Shown in pieces: positions 15,423 through 22,222 of a stretch of DNA of 64,000 bases (position 1 is the stretch's first letter; every line of letters begins with the position of its first letter). This DNA is from a virus, in the IMG/VR virus record IMGVR_UViG_3300008266_000014, positions 62,001 to 126,000 of that record. One strand, 5' to 3'. Under the pieces are notes generated by a model that had not been told where the DNA came from, made no database searches, and saw nothing but the letters and a program-made list of their open reading frames with translations. Position numbers and translations under genes: made by a program.

Positions 15423-15965
15423 ATGCCAAATTCTTTTTTTATTAGCGACACTCATTTTGGTCACACAGGTGTATGTAAGTTTCTCAGAGATGATGGAACA
15501 AAACTTCGTCCGTGGGATGATCCAGATGAGATGGATCAGGCTATGATCGAGAATTGGAACAAGACTGTCCGACCGAATGATAAGGTGTACCATCTTGGTG
15601 ATGTGGTGATCAATCGAAAATCATTGAAGACACTTGCTCTTCTCAATGGTGATAAGGTTCTGATCAAAGGTAATCATGATATATTTAAACTTAATGAGTA
15701 TACAGAGTTCTTTCGCGATATAAGAGGGTATCATGTTTTAAATGGCATGATCCTTAGTCATATTCCGATCCACGAAGAAAGCATTGCAAGATTTGGTGTT
15801 AACATTCACGGACATTTGCACTACAACCGTGTAAAGAAGAATGGTGAGATTGATCCTCGCTATTTCAACGTGAGTGTAGAGCAGATTAACTATACCCCCA
15901 TTTCAATTGACGAACTGAGACAGAGAGTGATTGAACAGGGTGGACAAGTGAATTTCAGGAGCTAA
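15423..15965 (+). CDS. Metallophosphoesterase
   Basis: 180 aa calcineurin-type phosphoesterase. Motifs: SDTHFGH (8-14), GDVV (about 59), GNHD (about 81), SHIPIH and HGHLH (about 138). Compact size matches single-domain phage/bacterial phosphodiesterases acting on small nucleotides or phosphoproteins; the substrate is not deducible. It begins after a terminator with no clear promoter of its own. Confidence 0.88.
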   Translation: MPNSFFISDTHFGHTGVCKFLRDDGTKLRPWDDPDEMDQAMIENWNKTVRPNDKVYHLGDVVINRKSLKTLALLNGDKVLIKGNHDIFKLNEYTEFFRDIRGYHVLNGMILSHIPIHEESIARFGVNIHGHLHYNRVKKNGEIDPRYFNVSVEQINYTPISIDELRQRVIEQGGQVNFRS

Positions 15966-15967
15966 TT

Positions 15968-16159
15968 ATGTCAGGCAAAGGAAGCAAACCAAGACCTTAT
16001 AGTGTTGACCAAGAAACTTTTGACAAAAATTGGGATGAGATATTCACTAAAGAAAAGAAAATGACACGTGAAGAAGCCCTGCAAGAAATGGTTAGAATCA
16101 GTGAAGAAATGGGATTATATATAGATGATCCTATCGATAATCCGTTAATCAAGAAATAA
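15968..16159 (+). CDS. Small conserved hypothetical protein
   Basis: 63 aa, two bases after the phosphoesterase. The opening MSGKGSKPRPYSVDQETFDKNWDEIF is a pattern I know from short proteins in marine T4-like phages. Charged, helical, no cysteine or membrane segment. Ends just before tRNA-Trp. Confidence 0.7.
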   Translation: MSGKGSKPRPYSVDQETFDKNWDEIFTKEKKMTREEALQEMVRISEEMGLYIDDPIDNPLIKK

Positions 16160-16160
16160 T

Positions 16161-16234
16161 CCCGGTGTAGTGTAGTGGCAACACGTTGATCTCCAAAATC
16201 AAAATTCGCGGTTCGATTCCGTGCACCAGGGCCA
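16161..16234 (+). tRNA. tRNA-Trp (CCA)
   Basis: Anticodon stem TTGAT/ATCAA with loop CTCCAAA, T arm with GTTCGATTC, discriminator G as in bacterial tRNA-Trp, and encoded CCA at 16232-16234. The acceptor CCCGGTG/CACCAGG has one C-A mismatch at pair 3-70. The CCA end runs straight into a -35 box. Confidence 0.9.
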
Positions 16235-16263
16235 TTGACATACATATAAATATAATGTATAAT
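16235..16263 (+). promoter_or_regulatory. Consensus sigma70 promoter with a nested late box
   Basis: TTGACA (16235-16240), 17-base spacer, TATAAT (16258-16263): a perfect sigma70 consensus immediately after tRNA-Trp. The spacer contains an exact late box TATAAATA (16245-16252), so the gene downstream may be transcribed both early and late. Confidence 0.82.
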
Positions 16264-16285
16264 CTTTTTGCCGGAGGAAAAATAA

Positions 16286-16942
16286 ATGCAGAAGTTCTCT
16301 AGTTACCTTCTGAACGAGGAAGAGAGAGTTAATGACACTCGTAAGACCCAGGTTGCAACAACTGGTGGTACCTATGAGAAAACAGGTAAGTTCCTCCATC
16401 CACTTCTACAACCAAAATCCAAGATCATTAGCATTGGAGCAGGGTTGGAACACACCAAGGTAGCTTTACAAAGAGGTCTTGGTGGTGAGAAGAGTACTCA
16501 TACAATCCACGATATGGAACCTAATCCCGAAGGGAGAAAGGTAAAACCAGAGTACACCAAAGCCGAGGATATCCCTCATAATCATTATCATGCAGCAGTG
16601 TCACATAATGTATTGAATGTTGTTGAACCTCATGTACGTGAGCACGTTATGCATTCCATCTTCAATTCAATGAAGGAAGGTGGTCATGCAGTGATTGGCA
16701 CACGTAAATGGAAGGGTGATATTGATAAGACAAAAAATGCAGAACCTGGAGACGAACCCAAGTCATTGTGGGTTAAGAAGAAGGGTGGGGCATCTTATCA
16801 AAAAGGTTTTGATGGTAACGAACTAAAAGAATATGTTCATGATTACGCTTCGCGTCACGGGCATGAAGTTAAGGTTACGAACTTGAAAGGCATCGCAGCA
16901 ACTGGCGTCCATGTTCATTTGCTGAAGAAAGCAAAACCGTAA
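16286..16942 (+). CDS. Class I methyltransferase-like protein with an N-terminal (L/I)xE tag
   Basis: 218 aa. Residues ~45-130 follow a Rossmann methyltransferase pattern: KIISIGAGLEHTK for motif I, an acidic HDMEP strand, NVLNVVEPHVREHVMHSIFNSMKEGGHAVIG for the later strands. The core lies in KSKIISIG to HAVIGTRKWKG; residues 150-218 are basic. The N-terminus MQKFSSYLLNEEE resembles the capsid-targeting peptides of T4 internal proteins, with LNE as a possible gp21 cut. Transcribed from a perfect promoter. Substrate unknown. Confidence 0.65.
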   Translation: MQKFSSYLLNEEERVNDTRKTQVATTGGTYEKTGKFLHPLLQPKSKIISIGAGLEHTKVALQRGLGGEKSTHTIHDMEPNPEGRKVKPEYTKAEDIPHNHYHAAVSHNVLNVVEPHVREHVMHSIFNSMKEGGHAVIGTRKWKGDIDKTKNAEPGDEPKSLWVKKKGGASYQKGFDGNELKEYVHDYASRHGHEVKVTNLKGIAATGVHVHLLKKAKP

Positions 16943-16966
16943 TAAAGGTGGACATCAAATGGGGCA

Positions 16967-17023
16967 ATGTTTGTAATTATTTTTGTTTTACTTCTACTAT
17001 TTTATATACATAATAGCTTTTGA
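16967..17023 (+). CDS. Possible 18-residue membrane micropeptide
   Basis: ATG preceded by GGGG three bases earlier; the encoded peptide MFVIIFVLLLLFYIHNSF is almost wholly hydrophobic. It fills the gap between two genes and ends just before the next start. Could be chance in an AT-rich gap; T4-like phages do carry many tiny membrane peptides. Confidence 0.3.
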   Translation: MFVIIFVLLLLFYIHNSF

Positions 17024-17029
17024 AGCGCT

Positions 17030-17584
17030 ATGAATATTTTTTTATATGATGATCTCATCGATAGTAATACGGTAGATGAGACAGAGCAGCTTCTATGCGG
17101 TATCTACTTTCCATGGTATTTTCAAAACTCTACCGTGCTACCTCCTGAAGTTTTTGGTATTAGTGGAGGTCCTCTATACGATTTTCAATTCATTCACACA
17201 TTTATTAGGAATGGAGAATTAAACTCTGGTAGTGTGAATCTTCCAATGAAAATTTTTGATATTGTTGCTGAAAGATTGAAACTCAACATACGGCACGTCA
17301 CCAGAATAAAGGCTAATCTTCTCACCACGGGGTTCCCTTCAAGTCAAGATTTAGATCAACAATATCACACCGATCACACGGAAGAAAGCACATATAGTAT
17401 GATTTATTATGTTAATGATTCGGACGGTGATACTGTATTTAAAGACATCAACAACAACGAACAGAGAAGAATAAGTCCGAAAAAAGGAAGAATTGCTTTG
17501 TTTAGATCTAATATTATGCACAGAGCAACCAACCCTACTCACCATAAGCGCAGAGTTGTCATTAATTACATTTTTCAAGTATAA
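17030..17584 (+). CDS. Putative Fe(II)/2-oxoglutarate oxygenase (prolyl-hydroxylase-like)
   Basis: 184 aa. The double-stranded beta-helix core is visible: QQYHTDHTEESTYSMIYYVND with the HxD metal motif (His115, Asp117), the GDTVF strand, then MHRATNPTHHKRRVVINYIF with the distal His and the Arg that holds 2-oxoglutarate. The N-terminal IFLYDDLIDSNTVDE is family-typical. Substrate unknown; phage members of this family are suspected to modify proteins. Confidence 0.82.
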   Translation: MNIFLYDDLIDSNTVDETEQLLCGIYFPWYFQNSTVLPPEVFGISGGPLYDFQFIHTFIRNGELNSGSVNLPMKIFDIVAERLKLNIRHVTRIKANLLTTGFPSSQDLDQQYHTDHTEESTYSMIYYVNDSDGDTVFKDINNNEQRRISPKKGRIALFRSNIMHRATNPTHHKRRVVINYIFQV

Positions 17585-17592
17585 TAACCAAT

Positions 17593-17764
17593 CATTTTTG
17601 AGAGTCCTTAAGCGAGGAGCCTAACCAGCGACCTGACTGCCGAGGGAAAACAATACCTCTTTCAATTGCATCTGGAAACCAGATATGTACGTGGTGCGTA
17701 CGCAAGACAATGAGGGGCCAACAAAATTCTGGCTTAAAAGGACATGGCAGTACTCTCAAAAATG
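17593..17764 (+). ncRNA. Candidate structured RNA upstream of tRNA-Asn (RNA 1)
   Basis: A perfect 13-bp outer stem (17593-17605 with 17752-17764) encloses ~146 bases. Directly stacked on it is ACTGCC/GGCAGT (17636-17641 with 17746-17751). Inside are hairpins ATCTGG-AAA-CCAGAT (17670-17684), GTACG/CGTAC (17687-17701), GAGG/CCTC (17642-17659) and GCCA/TGGC (17717-17733). No convincing coding frame. The stem ends one base before tRNA-Asn. T4 also makes small stable RNAs from its tRNA cluster, so a stable RNA is plausible. Family not recognised. Confidence 0.6.
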
Positions 17765-17765
17765 T

Positions 17766-17841
17766 TGACCGGTAGCTCAGTCGGTAGAGCAGGTGACTGT
17801 TAATCACCCTGTCGCTGGTTCGATCCCAGCCCGGTCAGCCA
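17766..17841 (+). tRNA. tRNA-Asn (GUU)
   Basis: Acceptor TGACCGG/CCGGTCA, anticodon stem GGTGA/TCACC with loop CTGTTAA, T arm with GTTCGATCC, discriminator G and encoded CCA (17839-17841). It is embedded between two large structured regions, and its CCA is part of the stem of the second. Confidence 0.95.
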
Positions 17842-18035
17842 TCTTAGATGTGGTGTTATGGAAAATCCCTGTGTACCAGGGCAGTGCACTGTCAATGGGT
17901 CCTCTGTCTAGCTAGCACGGCCAATACAGTTGATATAAACAAAAACACAGGGACGCCTATACAAATAAGTTTATTCGTTAAAAGCAAACAGTAGTAGGTA
18001 TTACTACTCATAACATGGCATCACACCTAAGATGG
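17839..18035 (+). ncRNA. Candidate structured RNA downstream of tRNA-Asn (RNA 2)
   Basis: A 22-pair stem (17839-17860 with 18014-18035) has one A-C mismatch and three G.U pairs, a sign that pairing rather than sequence is kept. Inside: TCCCTGTGT/ACACAGGGA (17866-17874 with 17945-17953), GTAGTA/TACTAC hairpin (17991-18007) and a self-complementary CAGTGCACTG (17882-17891). The stem begins with the CCA of tRNA-Asn and ends before the ribosome site of the carboxypeptidase gene. With RNA 1 and the tRNA it accounts for the 480-base gap 17585-18068. Family not recognised. Confidence 0.6.
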
Positions 18036-18068
18036 ATATATACTCTTTTAAATATCACAAAGGAAAAA

Positions 18069-18836
18069 ATGAAGCATCTGTTTTTTACCTTTGCATTACT
18101 ATTCTCGGGAAGTAGTTTTGCAGGATCACAATTCGTACTCAACGTATCAAAAAATGAGGTTGTACTAGACTCAAGAGCAGAGGTTGTAAGACCAATTGCA
18201 AGTGTTACAAAATTAATGACAGCACTTGTTGTTATTGATAGTAATCTTGATATGCAGGAAAAGATTCCATATAGAGGATCAAAATCTGTTCCAGGCAAAC
18301 CAAGAACGAGAGAAGAACTCTTATCACTAATGTTAATTAAGAGTGATAATAATGCAGCAGAGTCTCTTGCAAAAAGTCATCCGCTAGGACGATCTGGATT
18401 CATCTATTTGATGAACAAGAAAGCGCAAGACATAGGAATGCAGTTTACTTCATACGAAGACCCTTCTGGTATAGGTATTAACAACCAGAGTACAGCCAAA
18501 GACTTGTCGTTGTTGTTGAAACATACTTCCAACTATTCTAAGATTACAGAGGTTGCATCCTCAACAAATTACACCCTTGTTGAACCTGTTAGCAGCAGAA
18601 AGAAAAAGAAGAAGTCGAAGGGGTATAGAGTGATTAGTGTTAATAACACCAACTTTAGACTTCTTAATGAATATGAAGAAATAAAGATTTCTAAAACTGG
18701 TTTTACTAACCCTGCTGGTAAATGTCTTGCAATGTTCATTAACAAGCACGGTGATAACTTTGCCGTTGTAATCCTTGGTGAGAGGGACATGAGAGCAGTA
18801 GAGAAAGTATCAAGAAACATCATTAATAGTTTATAG
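18069..18836 (+). CDS. D-alanyl-D-alanine carboxypeptidase (peptidase S11)
   Basis: 255 aa, penicillin-binding serine peptidase that trims peptidoglycan stem peptides in the periplasm. Active-site motifs: SVTK (45-48), SDN (92-94) and KTG (209-211), all in register. Start at ATG 18069 gives an immediate Sec signal MKHLFFTFALLFSGSSFAG and has AGGAAA upstream; the in-frame ATG at 18015 lies inside RNA 2. A Lys-rich insertion near residues 178-184 is unusual. It could remodel the wall against superinfection or during infection. The stop codon overlaps the first base of tRNA-Thr. Confidence 0.9.
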   Translation: MKHLFFTFALLFSGSSFAGSQFVLNVSKNEVVLDSRAEVVRPIASVTKLMTALVVIDSNLDMQEKIPYRGSKSVPGKPRTREELLSLMLIKSDNNAAESLAKSHPLGRSGFIYLMNKKAQDIGMQFTSYEDPSGIGINNQSTAKDLSLLLKHTSNYSKITEVASSTNYTLVEPVSSRKKKKKSKGYRVISVNNTNFRLLNEYEEIKISKTGFTNPAGKCLAMFINKHGDNFAVVILGERDMRAVEKVSRNIINSL

Positions 18837-18911
18837 CCCACTTAGCACAATTGGTAGTGCAACTGATTTGTAATCAGTAGGTTGGGAGTTCGAGTCTCTC
18901 AGTGGGCACCA
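18836..18911 (+). tRNA. tRNA-Thr (UGU)
   Basis: Acceptor GCCCACT/AGTGGGC, anticodon stem ACTGA/TCAGT with loop TTTGTAA, T arm with GTTCGAGTC, discriminator A, encoded CCA. Its first base is the last base of the carboxypeptidase stop codon. Confidence 0.94.
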
Positions 18912-18912
18912 T

Positions 18913-18989
18913 CTCGGTATAGCACAGCCTGGTAGTGCGCCTGGTTTGGGACCAGGAGGTCGGGAGTTCGATCCTCTCTACCGAGACCA
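18913..18989 (+). tRNA. tRNA-Pro (UGG)
   Basis: Acceptor CTCGGTA/TACCGAG, anticodon stem CCTGG/CCAGG with loop TTTGGGA, T arm with GTTCGATCC, discriminator A, encoded CCA. One base separates it from tRNA-Thr, so processing from a shared precursor is likely. Confidence 0.94.
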
Positions 18990-18996
18990 GTAATAG

Positions 18997-19079
18997 GCGT
19001 CTGTGGCGTAATTGGTAGCCGCGCTGGATTTAGGTTCCAGTCTTTCGGGGTGGGGGTTCGAGTCCCTCCAGACGCACCA
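18997..19079 (+). tRNA. tRNA-Leu (UAG)
   Basis: Acceptor GCGTCTG/CAGACGC, anticodon stem CTGGA/TCCAG with loop TTTAGGT, extended variable arm as expected for Leu, T arm with GTTCGAGTC, discriminator A and encoded CCA. Confidence 0.93.
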
Positions 19080-19080
19080 A

Positions 19081-19165
19081 GCCCAAGTGGTGAAACGGTA
19101 GACACAGGAGACTTAAAATCTCCCACCCATTGGGTGTGCCGGTTCGATTCCGGCCTTGGGTACCA
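19081..19165 (+). tRNA. tRNA-Leu (UAA)
   Basis: Acceptor GCCCAAG/CTTGGGT (first pair G.U), anticodon stem GGAGA/TCTCC with loop CTTAAAA, long variable arm CACCCATTGGGTGT, T arm with GTTCGATTC, discriminator A and encoded CCA. Second Leu tRNA, reading UUA/UUG codons common in AT-rich phage genes. Confidence 0.93.
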
Positions 19166-19186
19166 CGTATAAACTAACGTATAGAC

Positions 19187-19843
19187 ATGCTAGAAGACAT
19201 AGCAACAGAGTTGAAGAATAAACAAATATTCTACAGACCAAATATCTTAAGCAATATATTTTCTTGGCAAGAATTAGAGAAACTAATAAATCTTAGACCG
19301 TTCATTAATTCTCAAAGAGTTCATATTATATCTGATCAAGAAGATGATTGGAAATGGCCGTATCAAAATTGGTTGACAGATGTTAATACATACCCTCCAA
19401 CACTTTTTGAGAATTTGATTCGCAAGTACACTGTTTTTCTTTCTGACTGTTCTAGAGTAAATGAGAAAATTAATTCCATATGTGGTGAAATAGAAAATAT
19501 CACTGGATGTTCCTCCGATGCTCATTTATACTTTAATTTAGTAGGAAATAATTCGGAAAGTTTTGGGATACATTGTGATATATCAAATGTCCTTGTTTTG
19601 CAGGTAGAAGGGACTACTAGGTTTAAAATATGGTCAAAGTTCAACAAAAACAGAATGGTTGATAACTTGGGTCACATAGACCAACCACCTGTTGTGGATG
19701 TGGAAATGAAACCAGGGGACGTTGTATACATTCCAAAATATTACTATCACCAGGGCATATCCACAACAAAACGGCTGTCAATAAGTTTTCCTCACTTCGA
19801 AAGTGAGGATCTGCATCAAGATAGAAAATGGATAGAATTATAA
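19187..19843 (+). CDS. JmjC/cupin-type 2-oxoglutarate oxygenase-like protein
   Basis: 218 aa. FGIHCDISNVLVLQVEGTTRFKIW (about residues 124-147) has the HxD metal motif followed by the cupin strand and a lysine for 2-oxoglutarate. MKPGDVVYIPKYYYHQGIST (about 174-193) is the second cupin motif with the distal His. This is the cupin_8/JmjC-like layout of ribosomal or protein hydroxylases. Follows the tRNA cluster with a 24-base gap. Substrate unknown. Confidence 0.8.
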   Translation: MLEDIATELKNKQIFYRPNILSNIFSWQELEKLINLRPFINSQRVHIISDQEDDWKWPYQNWLTDVNTYPPTLFENLIRKYTVFLSDCSRVNEKINSICGEIENITGCSSDAHLYFNLVGNNSESFGIHCDISNVLVLQVEGTTRFKIWSKFNKNRMVDNLGHIDQPPVVDVEMKPGDVVYIPKYYYHQGISTTKRLSISFPHFESEDLHQDRKWIEL

Positions 19844-19854
19844 GGTGATATGAT

Positions 19855-20055
19855 ATGAGTATAGAGTTAAAAAGAGAGCAGATTGAGAAGCTGATTGACA
19901 TTTACAACCACTTCCACGAAATTCAATCATTCACAATTGCTCTGGAAGAAGATTCTGATATGATAACAGTGAGCTTTAATATTAATGATGTTAAACCAGA
20001 GCACACTACAGAAGATCGATTTGATAAACCATTTAAGAAACAGGTATTCAAATGA
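19855..20055 (+). CDS. Small acidic hypothetical protein
   Basis: 66 aa, charged and mostly helical at the N-terminus (KREQIEKLIDIYNHFHEIQSFTIALEEDSDMITVSFNI). No motif recognised. Overlaps the next gene by four bases (ATGA), so likely co-translated. Confidence 0.6.
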   Translation: MSIELKREQIEKLIDIYNHFHEIQSFTIALEEDSDMITVSFNINDVKPEHTTEDRFDKPFKKQVFK

Positions 20056-20264
20056 AAATAGACATCAGTGATGAAACAGTATACAATCTCGTGGTTGATG
20101 TACTGATGAATGATTACAAGTATCTGTGTAGTGACATTGAACGATACCAAGATAAGACAATTCTTTCTGATATTGAACAAGAAGATTTAAGTAACTGGAT
20201 CAGTCACCGAGATGCTCTGGAAATAACAATTAACTACTATGCAGGATATAACAGCTGGAAATAA
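20052..20264 (+). CDS. Small hypothetical protein
   Basis: 70 aa, ATGA overlap with the preceding gene. Acidic helical protein (DETVYNLVVDVLMNDYKYLCSDIERYQD ... DLSNWISHRDALEITINYYAG). Similar short proteins occur in T4-like phages; function unknown. Confidence 0.6.
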   Translation: MKIDISDETVYNLVVDVLMNDYKYLCSDIERYQDKTILSDIEQEDLSNWISHRDALEITINYYAGYNSWK

Positions 20265-20265
20265 T

Positions 20266-20715
20266 ATGAGTGATTATAGAGACACATACTACCTTGATGT
20301 TGGATTTACATGCTCCTGCTTTGACTTGTTTCATGCTGGTCATGTGTTGATGTTACAAGAAGCACGCTCACAGTGTGACTATCTGATAGTGGGATTGCAG
20401 ACCGATCCAACAATTAATCGACCAGAGAAGAACAAACCAGTCCAGTCAATCTTCGAACGATACGTTCAACTTAAAGCATGTAAGTATGTCGATGAGATTG
20501 TGATATATGAAACAGAAAATGATCTGTTGAATATTTTGAGATCTTATCGTATAGATAAAAGGTTTGTTGGTGAAGAATATCAAGACAGAATGTTTACTGG
20601 ATCTGATATCTCAACCATTGAGATAATTTATAACTCGAGAAGACACAACTTCTCAACAACAGAATTACGAAAGCGTGTTGCTGACTGCAACGCAATTGAT
20701 AGTTTAGTTAAGTAG
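20266..20715 (+). CDS. Cytidylyltransferase-like nucleotidyltransferase
   Basis: 149 aa from ATG 20266 (an in-frame upstream ATG at 20239 lies inside the previous gene). The HxGH nucleotide-binding motif is in GFTCSCFDLFHAGHVLMLQEA (about residues 14-34), and STTELRKRV near the C-terminus matches the ISST..R.R motif. Overall like glycerol-3-phosphate cytidylyltransferase (TagD) or the RfaE C-terminal domain. Such genes in marine phages are thought to act in sugar or lipid-head-group activation; the substrate is unproven. Confidence 0.82.
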   Translation: MSDYRDTYYLDVGFTCSCFDLFHAGHVLMLQEARSQCDYLIVGLQTDPTINRPEKNKPVQSIFERYVQLKACKYVDEIVIYETENDLLNILRSYRIDKRFVGEEYQDRMFTGSDISTIEIIYNSRRHNFSTTELRKRVADCNAIDSLVK

Positions 20716-20741
20716 TATCCTATCTGACCGTAGACGAGAAT

Positions 20742-20816
20742 CTGGCTATAGTTAAATGGATATAACAAGGGTCTTCTAAACCTTAATTCCTGGTTCGATT
20801 CCAGGTAGCCGGACCA
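20742..20816 (+). tRNA. tRNA-Arg (UCU)
   Basis: Acceptor CTGGCTA/TAGCCGG (one G.U), anticodon stem AGGGT/ACCTT (one G.U) with loop CTTCTAA, T arm with GTTCGATTC, discriminator A and encoded CCA. Reads AGA/AGG, heavily used in these genes. Confidence 0.92.
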
Positions 20817-20843
20817 AAAAATCAGGCCATATTTTTATTTCAT

Positions 20844-21212
20844 ATGATTTTAGTAAAAACGTATATTGATAAAAGCGACATTCATGGTGTAGGGGTGTTT
20901 GCTGCTGAGTTCATATCTAAGGGAACCAAAATTTGGGAAATTAATAGACAGCTAGATTTAGAGTGGGCAATCGAAGAGTTTATTGAGTTACCTCGTGAGG
21001 CTCAGCTCTATATTCAGCACTGGGGATATAGAGATCCTGAAACATTAATGTATAGACTAAGTTTTGATAATGATAGATTTATGAATTGGAGTAGTGATCC
21101 TAACGTAATTGGTAATTCTAAAGAAACATTTGCAGCAAGAGATATAGACAAATATCAAGAGCTGACTTATCCTTTCAGTGAAGATCTGTTTTCTCAGTTT
21201 ACTTCAAGTTAA
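20844..21212 (+). CDS. SET-domain protein
   Basis: 122 aa, near the minimal size of a SET lysine-methyltransferase domain. DKSDIHGVGVFAAEFISKGTKIWEIN (N-terminal SET segment) and DNDRFMNWSSDPNV match the GxG and the RFxNHS pseudoknot motifs, though NHS reads NWS; ELTYPFSEDLF matches the EELTYDY motif. The two changes suggest a divergent enzyme. SET proteins are rare in phages; possible target is a host or phage protein lysine. Confidence 0.75.
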   Translation: MILVKTYIDKSDIHGVGVFAAEFISKGTKIWEINRQLDLEWAIEEFIELPREAQLYIQHWGYRDPETLMYRLSFDNDRFMNWSSDPNVIGNSKETFAARDIDKYQELTYPFSEDLFSQFTSS

Positions 21213-21213
21213 T

Positions 21214-21288
21214 GCGGGTGTAACTCAGTGGTAGAGTGTCAGCCTTCCAAGCTGTTCGTCGCAGGTTCGATCCCTGTCACCCGCTCCA
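21214..21288 (+). tRNA. tRNA-Gly (UCC)
   Basis: Acceptor GCGGGTG/CACCCGC, anticodon stem TCAGC/GCTGT with loop CTTCCAA, T arm with GTTCGATCC, discriminator T and encoded CCA. Confidence 0.93.
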
Positions 21289-21301
21289 TTATTACAACAA
21301 A

Positions 21302-21868
21302 ATGCAAAATCTAATTTTAACTTTAGATAGTAGTGGAATACCAAACAACTGGACAACGTGGCAAGAAGCAGTACTATTAAAATGTAAGGGATTGATTGCA
21401 TGGGAGTTTGGTGATAGAGAGTTCATGTTCAGAGGTGGTATATCAAGAATAACCGGAGAGCAGTCGGTAATTGAAGTGTCCTCTATTATTGCATTGAAGA
21501 CTAAATTCAAATACAAGGGACGCACCCCCACATTCTCTAACAGAAATCTTTTTAGACGCGATTTACATACGTGTGCATATTGTGGTAAGAGCTCTGGGGA
21601 TCATGAACTAACGAAGGATCATATCATTCCGATATCTAAAAAAGGTCCTACGTCTTGGATGAATTGTGTTACTTCCTGTAAGAAGTGTAATGGTAAGAAA
21701 GGGAACAGAACCCCAGAAGAGTCTGGTATGCATCTTCTTTATGTGCCATATATACCAGATAAGGCAGAATCGTTGATCCTGCAAAACAGAAACATTCTTG
21801 CAGACCAAATGCAGTTTTTGTTGAATTTCATTCCCAAACACAGTAGAGTGTGGAACACTGTTGATTAA
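21302..21868 (+). CDS. HNH endonuclease
   Basis: 188 aa from ATG 21302; the only longer in-frame reading begins inside tRNA-Gly. The HNH fold is clear at about residues 96-140: CAYCG ... TKDHIIPISKKGPTSWMNCVTSCKKCNGKKGNRTPEESGM, with two CxxC zinc pairs and the DHIIP strand. The N-terminal ~80 residues have the usual WQEAV...KGLIAWE pattern of HNH proteins often encoded by marine phages. Could be a homing or packaging-type nuclease; no intron is seen next to it. Confidence 0.88.
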   Translation: MQNLILTLDSSGIPNNWTTWQEAVLLKCKGLIAWEFGDREFMFRGGISRITGEQSVIEVSSIIALKTKFKYKGRTPTFSNRNLFRRDLHTCAYCGKSSGDHELTKDHIIPISKKGPTSWMNCVTSCKKCNGKKGNRTPEESGMHLLYVPYIPDKAESLILQNRNILADQMQFLLNFIPKHSRVWNTVD

Positions 21869-21901
21869 CAGATTGAATTCTTTACTATGAGGTAACACAC
21901 A

Positions 21902-22222
21902 ATGCTTCAGCAGACAAATAAGTTAATGAAAAGTAGCATCATATCAAAGCAGTTTAATTATGTTGAATTTGACCCTAACAACAAAAAACATAGAATAGCT
22001 TTCTTTCAGTTTAAAGTCTCTGGTAAGTGGCCAGATAATATGAGATTTAATCTTGATCCGTTGTATGGAAATGTTCCGTCAATGATTAATCAGAAACTTC
22101 TTGATTTTTATTTTGCAAGAGATAGAGCTATCCCTAAAGATCTCAAAGAGAAATATAGTGAGAAGAAACTAGTATACCCTATAAGTGACATGACTGAAAT
22201 GACAGGAGAAGAAATTGAGTGA
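21902..22222 (+). CDS. Hypothetical protein
   Basis: 106 aa, rich in aromatic residues and lysine (FNYVEFDPNNKKHRIAFFQFKVSGKWPDNMRFNLDPLYGNVP). No motif recognised. Its last codons contain the AGGAG ribosome site and TTG start of folE, so it probably controls folE translation by coupling. Confidence 0.6.
   Translation: MLQQTNKLMKSSIISKQFNYVEFDPNNKKHRIAFFQFKVSGKWPDNMRFNLDPLYGNVPSMINQKLLDFYFARDRAIPKDLKEKYSEKKLVYPISDMTEMTGEEIE

Noticed and set aside
17592-17807. Minus-strand reading frame over RNA 1 and tRNA-Asn
   Set aside because: It overlaps a confident tRNA and has no protein-like features; all other genes are on the plus strand.
17593-18035. Group I intron or homing element around tRNA-Asn
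   Set aside because: tRNA-Asn is intact, and I see no group I core sequences or endonuclease frame in the flanks.
18015-18068. Extended start for the carboxypeptidase at ATG 18015
   Set aside because: It lies in the 22-bp stem of RNA 2 and would add residues before a clean signal peptide.
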